Part shown: one piece after another, positions 1-7,987 of the stretch
How positions within the stretch are numbered: position 1 is the stretch's first letter
How the letters are laid out: every line of letters starts with the position of its first letter
Source: Priapulus caudatus
Lineage: Eukaryota > Priapulida > Priapulimorpha > Priapulimorphida > Priapulidae
Direction: 5' to 3'
DNA length: 20,122 nucleotides
Assembly (NCBI RefSeq): GCF_000485595.1
Contig: NW_014577489.1
Span: forward strand, 27,786 to 47,907
Notes under the pieces: model-generated
Seen by the model: the letters and a program-made list of their open reading frames with translations, nothing else
Told to the model about the DNA's origin: nothing
The model's database searches: none
Position numbers and translations under genes: made by a program

Positions 1-95
<95 letters not shown>
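1..95. repeat. (TC)n dinucleotide microsatellite
   Basis: An uninterrupted run of TC dinucleotides reaches the left edge of the window, so its true length is unknown. The pure polypurine/polypyrimidine strand bias makes it a candidate for triplex (H-DNA) formation. Confidence 0.98.
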
Positions 96-97
<2 letters not shown>

Positions 98-1130
98 AGC
101 TCCTTTGTGCGACGCGTCTACCTTGTGTGGGGCTAATGACAAAGACTTGTCGAAGCACGAAGTCTGATTTTCAAACATGGCCGCCGTGATTGTTGAGCGG
201 GATCCGGAATGACAGAATAACACATCCATGACCCCCCACATGCCTCCATGACCCCGTTTTAGAATCACGAACGCGCTGCCAAGTGCGTTGGTGGTGTTTA
301 AACATATCTGTGCGAAGGTGCGTGGCTGGCTATACACGCTAGCACGGTTGTCAGCCCTATTTGCTACGGCGCGGTTGGTGTGTGTGTGCGTGGGGGGGGG
401 GGGGTATTCTGCATTTCCGACAACAATGAACAACCTACTCAAATTGCCCATTTTTAATCGCAATTTAATTTACGTTAAGTTACTTAAGTAAAGACCCACA
501 CCAGCGTTCTTGCTAATCGAATTTCTAAATGCGTATCCGCATTGTGCTCACTCCCATTCATGCTGCGCAATTAGATAATGACATTAGCAGTAAATTACGT
601 ACTGACAGGTACAGACGTCCGACGGTAGAACTCGACGATGGCATTACTCTTGTAGTAGTTAAAGTTAAAGTTTGTAGTACATTGAAATTTTAGGGGGCAG
701 CCATCTTGAAGTTATGAAAATTAACCATGTTCCCGGGGTCAGATTTTGGGATACTTTTTTTCTGAGTAATTTATGACTCACTGATTTGATTAAAGCAAAA
801 AAACTTTTTGTGTAAATTTGTTGGAAGTTAGGCCATTATTTTTCATATATTGACCCGGATATTGGTTAAAATATCGTTCGAGATGTTTTGAATAACGCGT
901 GGCACGAAAAACGAGAACTGTTTCCTGTAAATCATTATGATGAACTTACTCTGAAAGAATACCGTTAGTTGGGTTAATGGGAAAGTAAAAAAGGGTAAAT
1001 GGAGAGAAAGAAATTAATAAAATTAATAATTTAATTAAATGGGGGAAGTTAAATAATATGCGAATAATACACGTTATAGATGAGTTGAATTGCGTCACAT
1101 GCTTTTCGCGAGATGGTAACATATTTCCAG
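96..1130. other. unassigned DNA, no gene recognised
   Basis: No open frame here resembles a known protein. Visible details are a 13-base G run at 392-404, a short AAAGTTAAAGTT motif near 660 that recurs near 1371, and increasing AT content towards 1100. The segment around 690-900 has a transposon-remnant feel (a GGGGGCAGCCATCTTG motif followed by T- and A-runs), but I found no termini. Confidence 0.6.
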
Positions 1131-1523
1131 TGAATAATAATATATTATTATTATCTCTATATATAGATTATTATCAATTATTATCTACTCCTGATATATC
1201 TAGATGGTAAATATTATTACATCATCATAATTAGCTGTACTAATTACACACAATAAACGAGCTTTACCCAGAGAAAGAATTCCCTAATTAGATTTTACTT
1301 TTCTCTCAGCTTCATTTTCATTACAGATTTCTGCTATACAGTGGCTATATGTGGAACATCAATAAATGTCAAAGTTAAAGTTGTATTTCGTCAGCGGGAT
1401 TTCAAATTCAGAAAATGCAGCGTTTCCTCAGACATATAGACCTATGAGATGTTTACATACAAATAAAAAACTGAATGTATGTCTTGTATATCGAATTGGG
1501 ATATACGAGAATTAAACAATTTG
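1131..1523. other. AT-rich segment with a 20-bp perfect palindrome
   Basis: Positions 1133-1152 form a perfect palindrome of AAT and ATT units. It is followed within 30 bases by a second near-palindrome centred on TATATATA. The remainder to 1523 shows no coding signal. The last bases lead directly into the GTGC array. Confidence 0.6.
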
Positions 1524-2466
1524 ATGCATGCGCGCGCGTCCGTCTGTCCGTACGTCCGTGCGTGCGTGTGTGCGTGCTCAAGTTGTTGTGTGCGCGCGCG
1601 TCCGTCCGTCCGTACGTTCGTGCGTGCATGTATGCATGCGTGCTGAAGTTGGTGTGTGTGCGCGGTTCCGTCCGTCCGTACGCTCGTGCGTGCGTGTGTG
1701 CGTGCTCAAGTTGGTGTGTGTGCGCGCGTCCGTCTGTCCGTACGCCCGTGCGTGCGAGTGTGCGTGCTCAAGTTGGTGTGTGCGCGCGCATCCGTCCGTC
1801 CGTACGGCCGTGCGTGCGTGTGTGCGTGCTCAAGTTGATGTGTGCGCGCGCGTCCGTCCGTCAATACGTCCGTGCGTGTGTGCGTGCTCAAGTGGGTGTG
1901 TGCGCGTCCATACGCGCGTCCGTACGTTCGTGCGTGCGTGTATGCGTGCTTAGGTTGGTGTGTGCGCGTTCGTACGTCCGTGCGTGCGTGTATGCGTGCT
2001 CAAGTTGGTGTGTGCGCGTCCATCCGCGCGTCCGTACGTCCGTGCGTGCGTGTGTGCGTGCGTGTGTGCGTGCGTGTGTGCGTGCTCAAGTTGGTGTGCG
2101 CGCGTCCGTCCGCGCGTCCGTACGTCCGTGCGTGCGTGTGTGCGTGCGTGTGTGCGTACTTAGGTTGGAGTGTGCGCGCGTCCGTCCGTCCGTGCGTCCG
2201 TGCGTGCGTGTGTGCGTGCTCAAGTTGGTGTGTGCGCATTCGTCCGCGCGTCCGTACGTCCGTCCGTGCGTGTGTGCGTGCGTGTGCGCGTGCGTGCGTG
2301 CGTGCTTAGGTTGGTGTGTGCACGTCCGTCCGCGCGTCCGTACGTCCGTGCGTGAGTGTGTGCGTGAGTGTGTGCGTGCGTGTGTGCGTGCTTAGGTTGG
2401 TGTGTGCGCGTCCGTCCGCGCGTCCGTACGTCCGTGCGTGCGTGTGTGCGCGCGTGTGTGCGTGCT
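1524..2466 (+). repeat. higher-order GTGC-type minisatellite
   Basis: Repeats of GTGC, GTCC and GT are punctuated by a recurring motif, CTCAAGTTGG or its variant CTTAGGTTGG. The punctuation begins at 1577, 1643, 1705, 1767, 1829, 1887, 1949, 1999, 2085, 2159, 2219, 2305 and 2391, so units are mostly 62, 74 or 86 bp. Between punctuations the sequence is nearly all alternating purine-pyrimidine (GTGCGTGC, GCGCGCG), which favours Z-DNA. All forward frames stay open for long distances and translate to Val-Arg-Ala-Cys periodicities. That follows from the repeat and is not evidence of a gene. Confidence 0.95.
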
Positions 2467-2932
2467 TAATGCACACGCACGCACGCACGCACGCGCGCAC
2501 GTGTACGTGCACACGCACACATGCACGCACGTGTACGCACGCACGCACGCACGTATACGTGCACACGCACACACGCACGCACACACGCACGCAGGCACGC
2601 ACGTATACGTTCACACGCACGTACGCACACACGCATGTACGCACGTGCAAGTGCACACGCACGCACGCACGAACGCACGTGTACGTAGTACACACGTACA
2701 CACGCACGCACGCACGCACGCACGCACGCACGTGTACTTGCACACGCACGCACGCACGCACGCACGTATACGTGCACACGCACACACGCTCGCACACACG
2801 CACGCACACACGCACGCATGCACGCACGTTTACATATACACGCATGCACGCATGAATGCACGCAGGTGTACGTGCACACACACGCACGCACGCACGCACG
2901 CACGCACGCACGTCTACGTGCACATGCATGCA
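2467..2932 (-). repeat. GCAC-type array, complementary in type to the preceding array
   Basis: From 2467 the top strand changes to GCAC, CACA and GTAC repeats with islands such as ACGTGTACGTGCACACGC. This is the complement of the repeat type at 1524-2466, so the two halves form a very large imperfect inverted repeat. The CTCAAGTTGG punctuation of the left half has no clear complement here. The right half was therefore not made by simple inversion of the whole left array. Confidence 0.93.
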
Positions 2933-3030
2933 CGACTAGGCGATTTCACCGGCGATTTAGTCGCCCGATTTAATCGCCTAGTGTGTCCACTCGACTCGCG
3001 CGATAGAATCGCCTAGTGTGTCCGGCCCTT
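2933..3030. mobile_element. DNA-transposon end fragment with AGGCGATT motifs
   Basis: A 17-bp motif (AATCGCCTAGTGTGTCC) occurs twice in direct orientation, at 2972-2988 and 3007-3023. Its inverse, CTAGGCGATT, lies at 2936-2945 and forms a local inverted repeat with 2973-2982. Read on the minus strand the right edge starts AAAGGGCCGGACACACT, which has the look of the terminus of a non-autonomous DNA transposon. The matching other end is not seen, and the GCAC array abuts or interrupts the left side. Family assignment is not possible by eye. Confidence 0.55.
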
Positions 3031-3171
3031 TAGACGTCTTTACGTGGTATTTTTTAATGCGGCCAGGAATAGATTGTGGAGAACATTAGGAAAACAGGCT
3101 TTATCACCAGCGGGTGTAATTCTACAGCATGCAACACTGCTACTAGTAGCTAGCTTTATAAATGTAATAAT

Positions 3172-3215
3172 ATCAGGAGCGTATAATGACAAATACGTCA
3201 TTATACGCTCCTGAT
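3172..3215. repeat. 19-bp perfect inverted repeat (hairpin)
   Basis: Arms at 3172-3190 and 3197-3215 are perfectly complementary (ATCAGGAGCGTATAATGAC and its reverse complement), separated by the six bases AAATAC. Either transcript would form a stable stem. No T-run or coding sequence beside it suggests a terminator. It may be the remnant of a fold-back element. Confidence 0.9.
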
Positions 3216-3812
3216 AATATAAATACATAATGTTGTTCTATTTATAATATTTAAAAAAAATGCCAGCACGGCCCTCGCTACTATCAGTGTAGGCCTACAG
3301 AGCCAAGTCAGGTGACAGTGCAAGGCAAATAGCAAGCTTGCAATAATTCGCGGTGCACGTGGAAAAAAGCACGCAGCTCCACGCAACTTATGGCATGATC
3401 AGCATGCCCTTGCTTATAAAAGTCAGATAGATAATTAATATGATGCACATATGTATGGAATACACACGTATACGTTAATTATATATATCAATAACTAATA
3501 ATACATGTATTTTAAGCTCTCGATGATATTAGTAAAGATTACGTAAATCAGAGTCACTACACACGGTTGGACTGCAAACCATTATCTCCTTCCCTGACAA
3601 CACACATGTCAACCAAGAAGTGCCAGTCATATCACCACAAACTAATACACTGTTTCATGTTTGTTGAATTAAACTCTACGACACTTTGACGTATGATATC
3701 TATAGCAAAGGTCATACATCAAGAAGAAACTGATAGTCGATCATCACAACCCACGTTGCATAATCTATGTAAATCTCTCCAGGGAGCTTTAGAGTTACAG
3801 TGCAATTTATAA
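3216..3812. other. unassigned AT-rich DNA
   Basis: No coding region, RNA gene or clear repeat was recognised. A GTAGGCCTAC palindrome occurs near 3290 and there is AT-rich sequence around 3480-3510. The segment is probably intronic or intergenic. Confidence 0.6.
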
Positions 3813-3878
3813 CGACCGACCCCCATCCCCCCGCCTTTGTTTTTCACCCCCCTCCTTGAAATCCTGGATCCGCCACTG
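3813..3878 (-). mobile_element. hAT-like transposon terminus
   Basis: Read on the minus strand from 3878, the sequence starts CAGTGGCGGATCCAGG and continues into G-rich runs (3813-3857). This start is a familiar terminal inverted repeat of hAT-superfamily elements in animals. A near-identical start (CAGGGCGGATCCAGG) is present on the plus strand at 12773. The matching left end is not visible upstream, so this is a truncated copy or a single end. Confidence 0.65.
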
Positions 3879-4719
3879 GAGCTAACCACACATTAACTGA
3901 AGCTACGCATAAACGTTAAATAAAGATCGACTAGACCTGTTTAATTTATTTTTAGTTATGTTTAGTCTTTGCAGCGCGTTCGCAATGCACCATCTCAGAA
4001 AAAGTGAAGGCATGCTGCATAGTGCATACCAGCAAGGGTAGCACAAGATCAGAAAGCAGAATCTCAAAGTTATCACTTTGTATTTAGTTACTTTCTTGTA
4101 GACCCCATTATTAAAGAGTTACTTCTCGACAGACCCCGTACAATCAAGCACTACTTTTTGGTAAACCAGACACGATTTTTGTTTGTAGCAGTCAATATAT
4201 ATAAAAAATTGTTACGTTTTAGTACACCAGGTAAAAAACAATACTAATTGGTGGACCACATACAAAGAAATCAACTCTTCATTAATTGCTAAAGCTAAAT
4301 TTAAAAAATGACCCAATGGAATTATATACTGGAATATCTTCCAGTATACACTATAAACATAAACATACTATTTTTTTCTACAGACCTACTTTTAAAACGG
4401 AAAAAACGATGAGGATTTTCAGCAACCCAAATAGACATAGACCGCAGCGTTTGACATAGCAGCCACCCCAAGTCCGCAACTGTGAACTTTTGAGCAAGAC
4501 TATCCGGATTTTACCGATTTTAGATAGCCTCACGTTGAATTTAAAACAGAAAATAATATTAGAAATCGAAATTTTCGAAATCAGGACTGCCAGGGGTTTT
4601 CAGAATTTCCAAGGCTGCAGACGGGTACAAGATTTTGGCACACAAAGGACAACACTCCCCCGCGCGTAGGGATCCGTGAGAGCGGCTGTGTGACGGGGTG
4701 AGTGTTGGTATATTCTCCT
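3879..4719. other. unassigned DNA with degenerate tandem motif and small hairpin
   Basis: No gene is recognised. Between about 4085 and 4260 a loose unit of roughly 30-35 bp recurs, recognisable by AGTTACTT followed by a GTAGACCCC-like motif. The first two units are clear and the later ones strongly degenerate. A perfect 10-bp hairpin lies at 4325-4348: arms TATACTGGAA and TTCCAGTATA, loop TATC. Confidence 0.55.
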
Positions 4720-5037
4720 CAGGGTGTTAGCCAGGAAAAAAAATCAAGGAGTCTCACCATCTGAGAAAAGCAGGATGCTGCGGGCGCGAAGTGCCCCCTA
4801 AGGGGTTTTGCCCCTCCTACGGTGTGGAAAATTTTTAAAACCTTACCTTAAAATGGAGGAAATTTAGTAGGTTTTTTTTACATAGAAATAAAAATATTGT
4901 TTTGTTGGAAGAAGTATAAGATTTTATTTTCATGCAGGGGTAAAATTGGGCCGCCCTCATGCCGTCTATCAAATTTCATCCGTCTCATCCAAGAATAGGC
5001 CGTCCAAAAGACGAGTAGATGGGTCTCTGGCTAACTG
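4720..5037. mobile_element. short non-autonomous DNA transposon (MITE), hAT-like
   Basis: The left end reads CAGGGTGTTAGCCAG (4720-4734). The reverse complement of the right end reads CAGTTAGCCAG (5027-5037), so the ends share GTTAGCCAG as an imperfect terminal inverted repeat. The ~318-bp body contains GC-rich pieces typical of such elements (GCGCGAAGTGCCCCCTAAGG and TAGGCCGTCC) and no open frame. No convincing 8-bp target duplication is seen. The right end merges directly into the tandem repeat that starts at 5035. Confidence 0.6.
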
Positions 5038-5330
5038 AAGTTTTTTTCTGGTATCTATTTTTTCTTCATGTTGTCTTAATCACTTTACTTGTACAGAATA
5101 TACTGAAGGTTTTTTTGTGTGTATATTTTTTTTCTTCATGTTGTATCGCACCGTTTTGTACTGTATCACTCAGAAAAACACGATTTTAACTACTCAACAC
5201 TTACCTTAATCACTTTACTAGTACAGAATATGCTGAAGTTTTTTTTTGTATATATTTTTTCTTCATGTTGTATAGCATTGTAATTGTACTGTATCAGTCA
5301 AAAAATTTATCATTTTAACTACTCAACACT
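5035..5330. repeat. three-copy ~130-bp tandem repeat
   Basis: Units begin CTGAAG followed by a T-run at 5035, 5103 and 5233. All contain TCTTCATGTTGT, and the first two end with ACTTTACTTGTACAGAATA-like sequence. The middle unit is about 130 bp. The first unit is 68 bp and lacks an internal block of about 60 bp that is present in the others. The third unit ends within ACTCAACACT. Confidence 0.85.
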
Positions 5331-5372
5331 ATTGCTTTTATCAGATTTTTTCTCCATGAAAAAAACTGTCGT

Positions 5373-5434
5373 CAGTACATGTATTTGTATCTGAATTACA
5401 TGCAATAAAGATTTAATAATAATAATAATAATAA
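5373..5434 (+). mobile_element. retroposon-like 3' tail with (TAA)n, copy 1
   Basis: CAGTACATGTATTTGTAT followed by a GAATTACATGCAATAAAG-type sequence runs into (TAA)n. The same ~39-bp block, with three differences, recurs at 9952-9990 and also runs into an ATA/TAA repeat. Sequence upstream of the two blocks is unrelated. A shared 3' end followed by a short A-rich repeat fits the 3' tails of LINE- or SINE-type elements. The body of the element is not identifiable. Confidence 0.6.
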
Positions 5435-5456
5435 CATAACACACTGGTTCTGCTAC

Positions 5457-5577
5457 CTTGTTGATGACGCGTTTGCCCTCGAAGCGGTGCACGTATTCCT
5501 CCGGGGTCGCTACCGTGAACTCCATGCGCTTCTGATCCTTACCCATCTTGAAGAGGCTAAAACCGGACATGGAGTGC
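5457..5577 (-). CDS. acetyl-CoA carboxylase exon (internal, N-terminal coding)
   Basis: This minus-strand exon encodes part of acetyl-CoA carboxylase, the biotin enzyme that makes malonyl-CoA for fatty-acid synthesis. It reads His-Ser-Met-Ser-Gly-Phe-Ser-Leu-Phe-Lys, then MEFTVATPEEYVHRF, and ends VINK. From family knowledge, metazoan enzymes carry Met-Ser-Gly, then FTVA(S/T)P(A/E)E(F/Y)V..RF, then VI(E/N)K directly before the biotin-carboxylase domain. The 38 codons from the ATG at 5570 end exactly at AAG|GTAGCA (donor at 5456). The 5' boundary is taken at CTGCAG (5583-5578), with CTAAC-type branch sites about 30 and 60 bases upstream. The ATG at 5570 could instead be the start codon of an alternative isoform. 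An in-frame upstream ATG at 5600 exists but matches nothing in the family. The next exon is not found at 1-5456, so the downstream intron exceeds 5.4 kb. Confidence 0.85.
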
Positions 5578-5645
5578 CTGCAGCAGTGGATGTAAGACAT
5601 CGAGTTAGACGCATGGGAAAAATTAGAAGTTAGACGCTCTTTTTT

Positions 5646-5796
5646 TCACGGGAGCTCTTTTTCAAGTTTGTGGGGAAAATTTCTCTCGTCAAAAATTTTC
5701 CGGGAGCGATTTCGGAGGTTTGGAGGCTTATTGACGAGTTCGTTATCAGTTGCCGGATGTGATTTCATGTGCCGTGCGAATAGGTAGGGCCGTGTC
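5646..5796 (-). CDS. possible terminal exon with half of a C2H2 zinc finger
   Basis: On the minus strand a CAG acceptor-like site (5799-5797) precedes 50 codons ending in TGA (5648-5646). They begin TRPYLFARHMKSH, which looks like the second half of a C2H2 zinc finger (basic helix plus His-x3-His). A lysine/asparagine-rich tail ending HKLEKELP follows. Zinc-finger genes are often split inside a finger, and the missing Cys-x2-Cys half would lie upstream. Against this, the stop is only 68 bases from the acetyl-CoA carboxylase exon on the same strand. The continuous frame upstream does supply a Cys-x2-Cys, but with the wrong spacing and inside the TGCAA repeat region. Chance resemblance is quite possible. 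Confidence 0.25.
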
Positions 5797-5849
5797 CTGC
5801 GACAGCAAACATGGCAATGGTATATATATACGTACTGCAAACACAAAGC

Positions 5850-6055
5850 ACCCTGCAATGTAATGCAATGCGATTTGCGATGTACATTGCTGTGCAATGC
5901 AATACAATTAATGCACTTTGCAATGCAATGTAATGCATATATTGTAATGCACCTTGCAATGCAATGTGATTTGCAAATGCTCTGTGCAATGCAATGTATC
6001 ATACATTGCAATGCATCTCGCAATGCAATTTAATACCCATCGCAATGCACATGAC
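5850..6055. repeat. degenerate TGCAA/TGTAA array
   Basis: TGCAATGCAAT, TGTAATGCAAT and GCGATTTGC variants recur for about 200 bases, with an underlying 5-bp period (TGCAA) and islands repeating every 25-40 bp. Several sub-blocks are inverted repeats because TGCA is self-complementary. The minus-strand frame gives an Ala-Leu-His-Cys-Ile periodicity that comes from the repeat. Confidence 0.85.
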
Positions 6056-6214
6056 CTTGTTACATGATGTCATGTGCATCGCATTTCAGACTTGATTCAC
6101 AGAATAGCACCCATAGCTGCAGTGACGTATTGAAACGCGATTCCAACATATGTTCATACACACTTGTGTGAAATGATAACCTAAATCATGCTGGGATACC
6201 AGCAAGTGTAATCT
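6056..6214. other. unassigned spacer
   Basis: A palindromic CATGATGTCATG motif occurs near 6063. Nothing else is recognised. Confidence 0.5.
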
Positions 6215-6538
6215 ACAGACTCCCTACCCTCAAAAAGAGGGTGTCCGCAGCAAAATGAGGGAGTCCGCAGTCTGAGGTTCAAAATTAAAGATATTAACAA
6301 TAACGCGTGTGCTTATTTTTAAGATTCATGCAGTTGCACGTCTGCCAAATTTTCTTTAGACATTAGCTGAACAAATACGGTAATTCCGCGAGGCCCAGGC
6401 CATGCTCCAGAACGAACTAGTTAGTATGGCAGAATTTTCAGGGAGTAACACGGACTCCTGCATATTATGTCAAATCAGGGAGTCCGACAGTACATCAGGG
6501 AGTATTTGACTCCGGACTCCCGTTAATTTCGCACCCTG
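6215..6538 (-). mobile_element. hAT-like DNA-transposon fragment with GGGAGTCCG motifs
   Basis: Read on the minus strand from 6538 the sequence begins CAGGGTGCGAAATTAACG, which resembles the ends of hAT-type elements common in invertebrate genomes. Inside, AGGGAGT(CCG) or its complement occurs repeatedly in both orientations: about 6217, 6260, 6441, 6453, 6477, 6497 and 6515. It forms short hairpins, for example CCCTCAAAAAGAGGG near 6230. No matching left terminus was found, so the left boundary is approximate. There is no transposase frame. Confidence 0.5.
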
Positions 6539-7494
6539 GATTTTTGTGTACCATTGCGAGATACATAAGCTGCATAAAGTGCATTTGCACCCCACATAGA
6601 AGTGCGCATGCATCTGTGGATAGGTAAATAAATCATTATGCGCAGCTGTTGAATGTTTTCTTACAACTTATTCAATAACATCAGCCGGATAGCATTATAA
6701 AATTAAAGGTTGTGTGTGTGTTGTTCACAGTACAAAACAATAGATTACTCAGTAAATTATGCAATACTGCATAAGAGAATCATTCTCTATTTTTGTAGAG
6801 TACGACCAACCTAAGGCAACCTTTATACCCAATTATTGAAACCAATAATTAAGCTACCCTACATTCTAGGGAAAACATGACTACCAACACAACACTGGCG
6901 GGGAATTTCTCACCCATATGATGATTTAAGTGAGTATGGATAAGAAAACAGGTTTGGAGAAAAAACGGGATATTTTTTGCACGAGTGTACACACACGATC
7001 ATAACCTACAGTGTTTCGACTCAGCATGCACGTGGTACTCTGTATTAGTACCATATCTACTGTACTAGTACCACTACTATTGTACTATTGAACGATAGTT
7101 TTCAGTTCCAGATTTTTCCATAGGTTCCATTAGGTTCCATAGGTTCCAGATTTTTTAGGTTTACTTCTACATGCTGCTCTGAAATACACTGACTTTTTTA
7201 CACCTACATAAAAAAAATAGTAGACAAATCAGAGCACAAGCATGTTTTTTTCCAGAAAACCTCGTTTTTGCATGTATATGGAAACTATAAGATTGCTGAG
7301 ATTCAATAACACGCATTCTGCCCCCACATAGGTGCTGGCAAATAATCCGGAGCTATGAAAAGGCCGCATCTTAAAAGCATGGGGTTTCGCATTGTATGGA
7401 CTATAGACATATAATCCAGGTCATTCTTTGAATCTTTCTCATGTAGACGCAGCTGTAGCGACCATTATTATACCTATAATCATACTCTAAAGGC
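6539..7494. other. unassigned DNA with short local repeats
   Basis: No gene is seen. Local structure includes GTACTAGTACCA-type repeats around 7045-7075 and a 9-10-bp tandem repeat of CCATAGGTT (about 7118-7149). The latter is flanked by two copies of GTTCCAGATTTTT (7105 and 7143). Confidence 0.55.
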
Positions 7495-7505
7495 CCCCAC
7501 ACATG

Positions 7506-7561
7506 GTGAGACTCGTGCTGAGCACGGAGCGTGAGTTTGGCTGGCTCAGCAGGAGTCTCAC
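7506..7561. repeat. 18-bp inverted repeat, probable fold-back transposon piece
   Basis: Arms GTGAGACTCGTGCTGAGC (7506-7523) and its reverse complement with one mismatch (7544-7561) flank a 20-base loop. A smaller inverted pair (GTTTGGCT at 7535-7542 with AGCCAAAC at 7595-7602) overlaps it. It is preceded by GGCCCCCACACA (7492-7503), which looks like a DNA-transposon end. No coding function. Confidence 0.75.
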
Positions 7562-7702
7562 ACCTCTGCACACGCTGAGTTTTCAGCCTCGCGAGCCAAA
7601 CATTATCAAAGACGACAGATATTTCCCTCGCCGCCTTGCGAGACCGAAGGCTTCAACAGTTAGACCGTTTGAGACCCTAAAACGGCGTTTGGTACACCTT
7701 AA

Positions 7703-7987
7703 GAACAGAACAGATATGCACAACATTACGGACAGAACGTAGACACCGTAGCACCCAAATCGTTCACAAGTGCTCAACGAAAACAGTCGGCTACCGAAAT
7801 CACCAAATCTGCGATCACTGACTACGTAGCGAAGGACAATCACACCATCGATTGGGAGAATTCGAAGATCATCGATCGCGAGCCTATTAAAATCCGGCGT
7901 TGGATTAAGGAAGCCATTTGGATCCGCAAGACCCCGAACATCAACCGGGGACGAAGGGGGATACAGGCTTGGTCACGTGTGGACTAA
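7703..7987 (+). pseudogene. 3' end of a Penelope-like retroelement ORF (GIY-YIG endonuclease C-terminus)
   Basis: An open frame without its own ATG (7703-7984, stop TAA 7985-7987) includes SAITDYVAKDNHTIDWENSK and then IDREP, IKEAIWIRKTPNINRG. This is the recognisable C-terminal part of the GIY-YIG endonuclease found at the end of Penelope-like element proteins, which combine reverse transcriptase and endonuclease. From family knowledge the Glu in (K/R)EAI.IRK is the metal-binding residue, and the NRD/NRG stretch precedes the stop. The GIY and YIG motifs, the catalytic Arg and the whole reverse transcriptase are missing, as is usual for 5'-truncated copies. Frame 3 upstream (7503-7742) shows no similarity. 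Relics of this kind are inactive. The stop and 3' UTR that follow look intact. Confidence 0.75.

Noticed and set aside
1475-2395. 306-codon plus-strand open frame rich in Val, Arg, Ala and Cys
   Set aside because: Produced by the GTGC-type repeat. Other frames on both strands of the same array are also open, and there is no non-repeat domain.
3990-4790. Shared CACCATCT.AGAAAA motif at about 3990 and 4757
   Set aside because: The similarity covers only about 25 bases with several differences and no longer alignment, so it may be chance.
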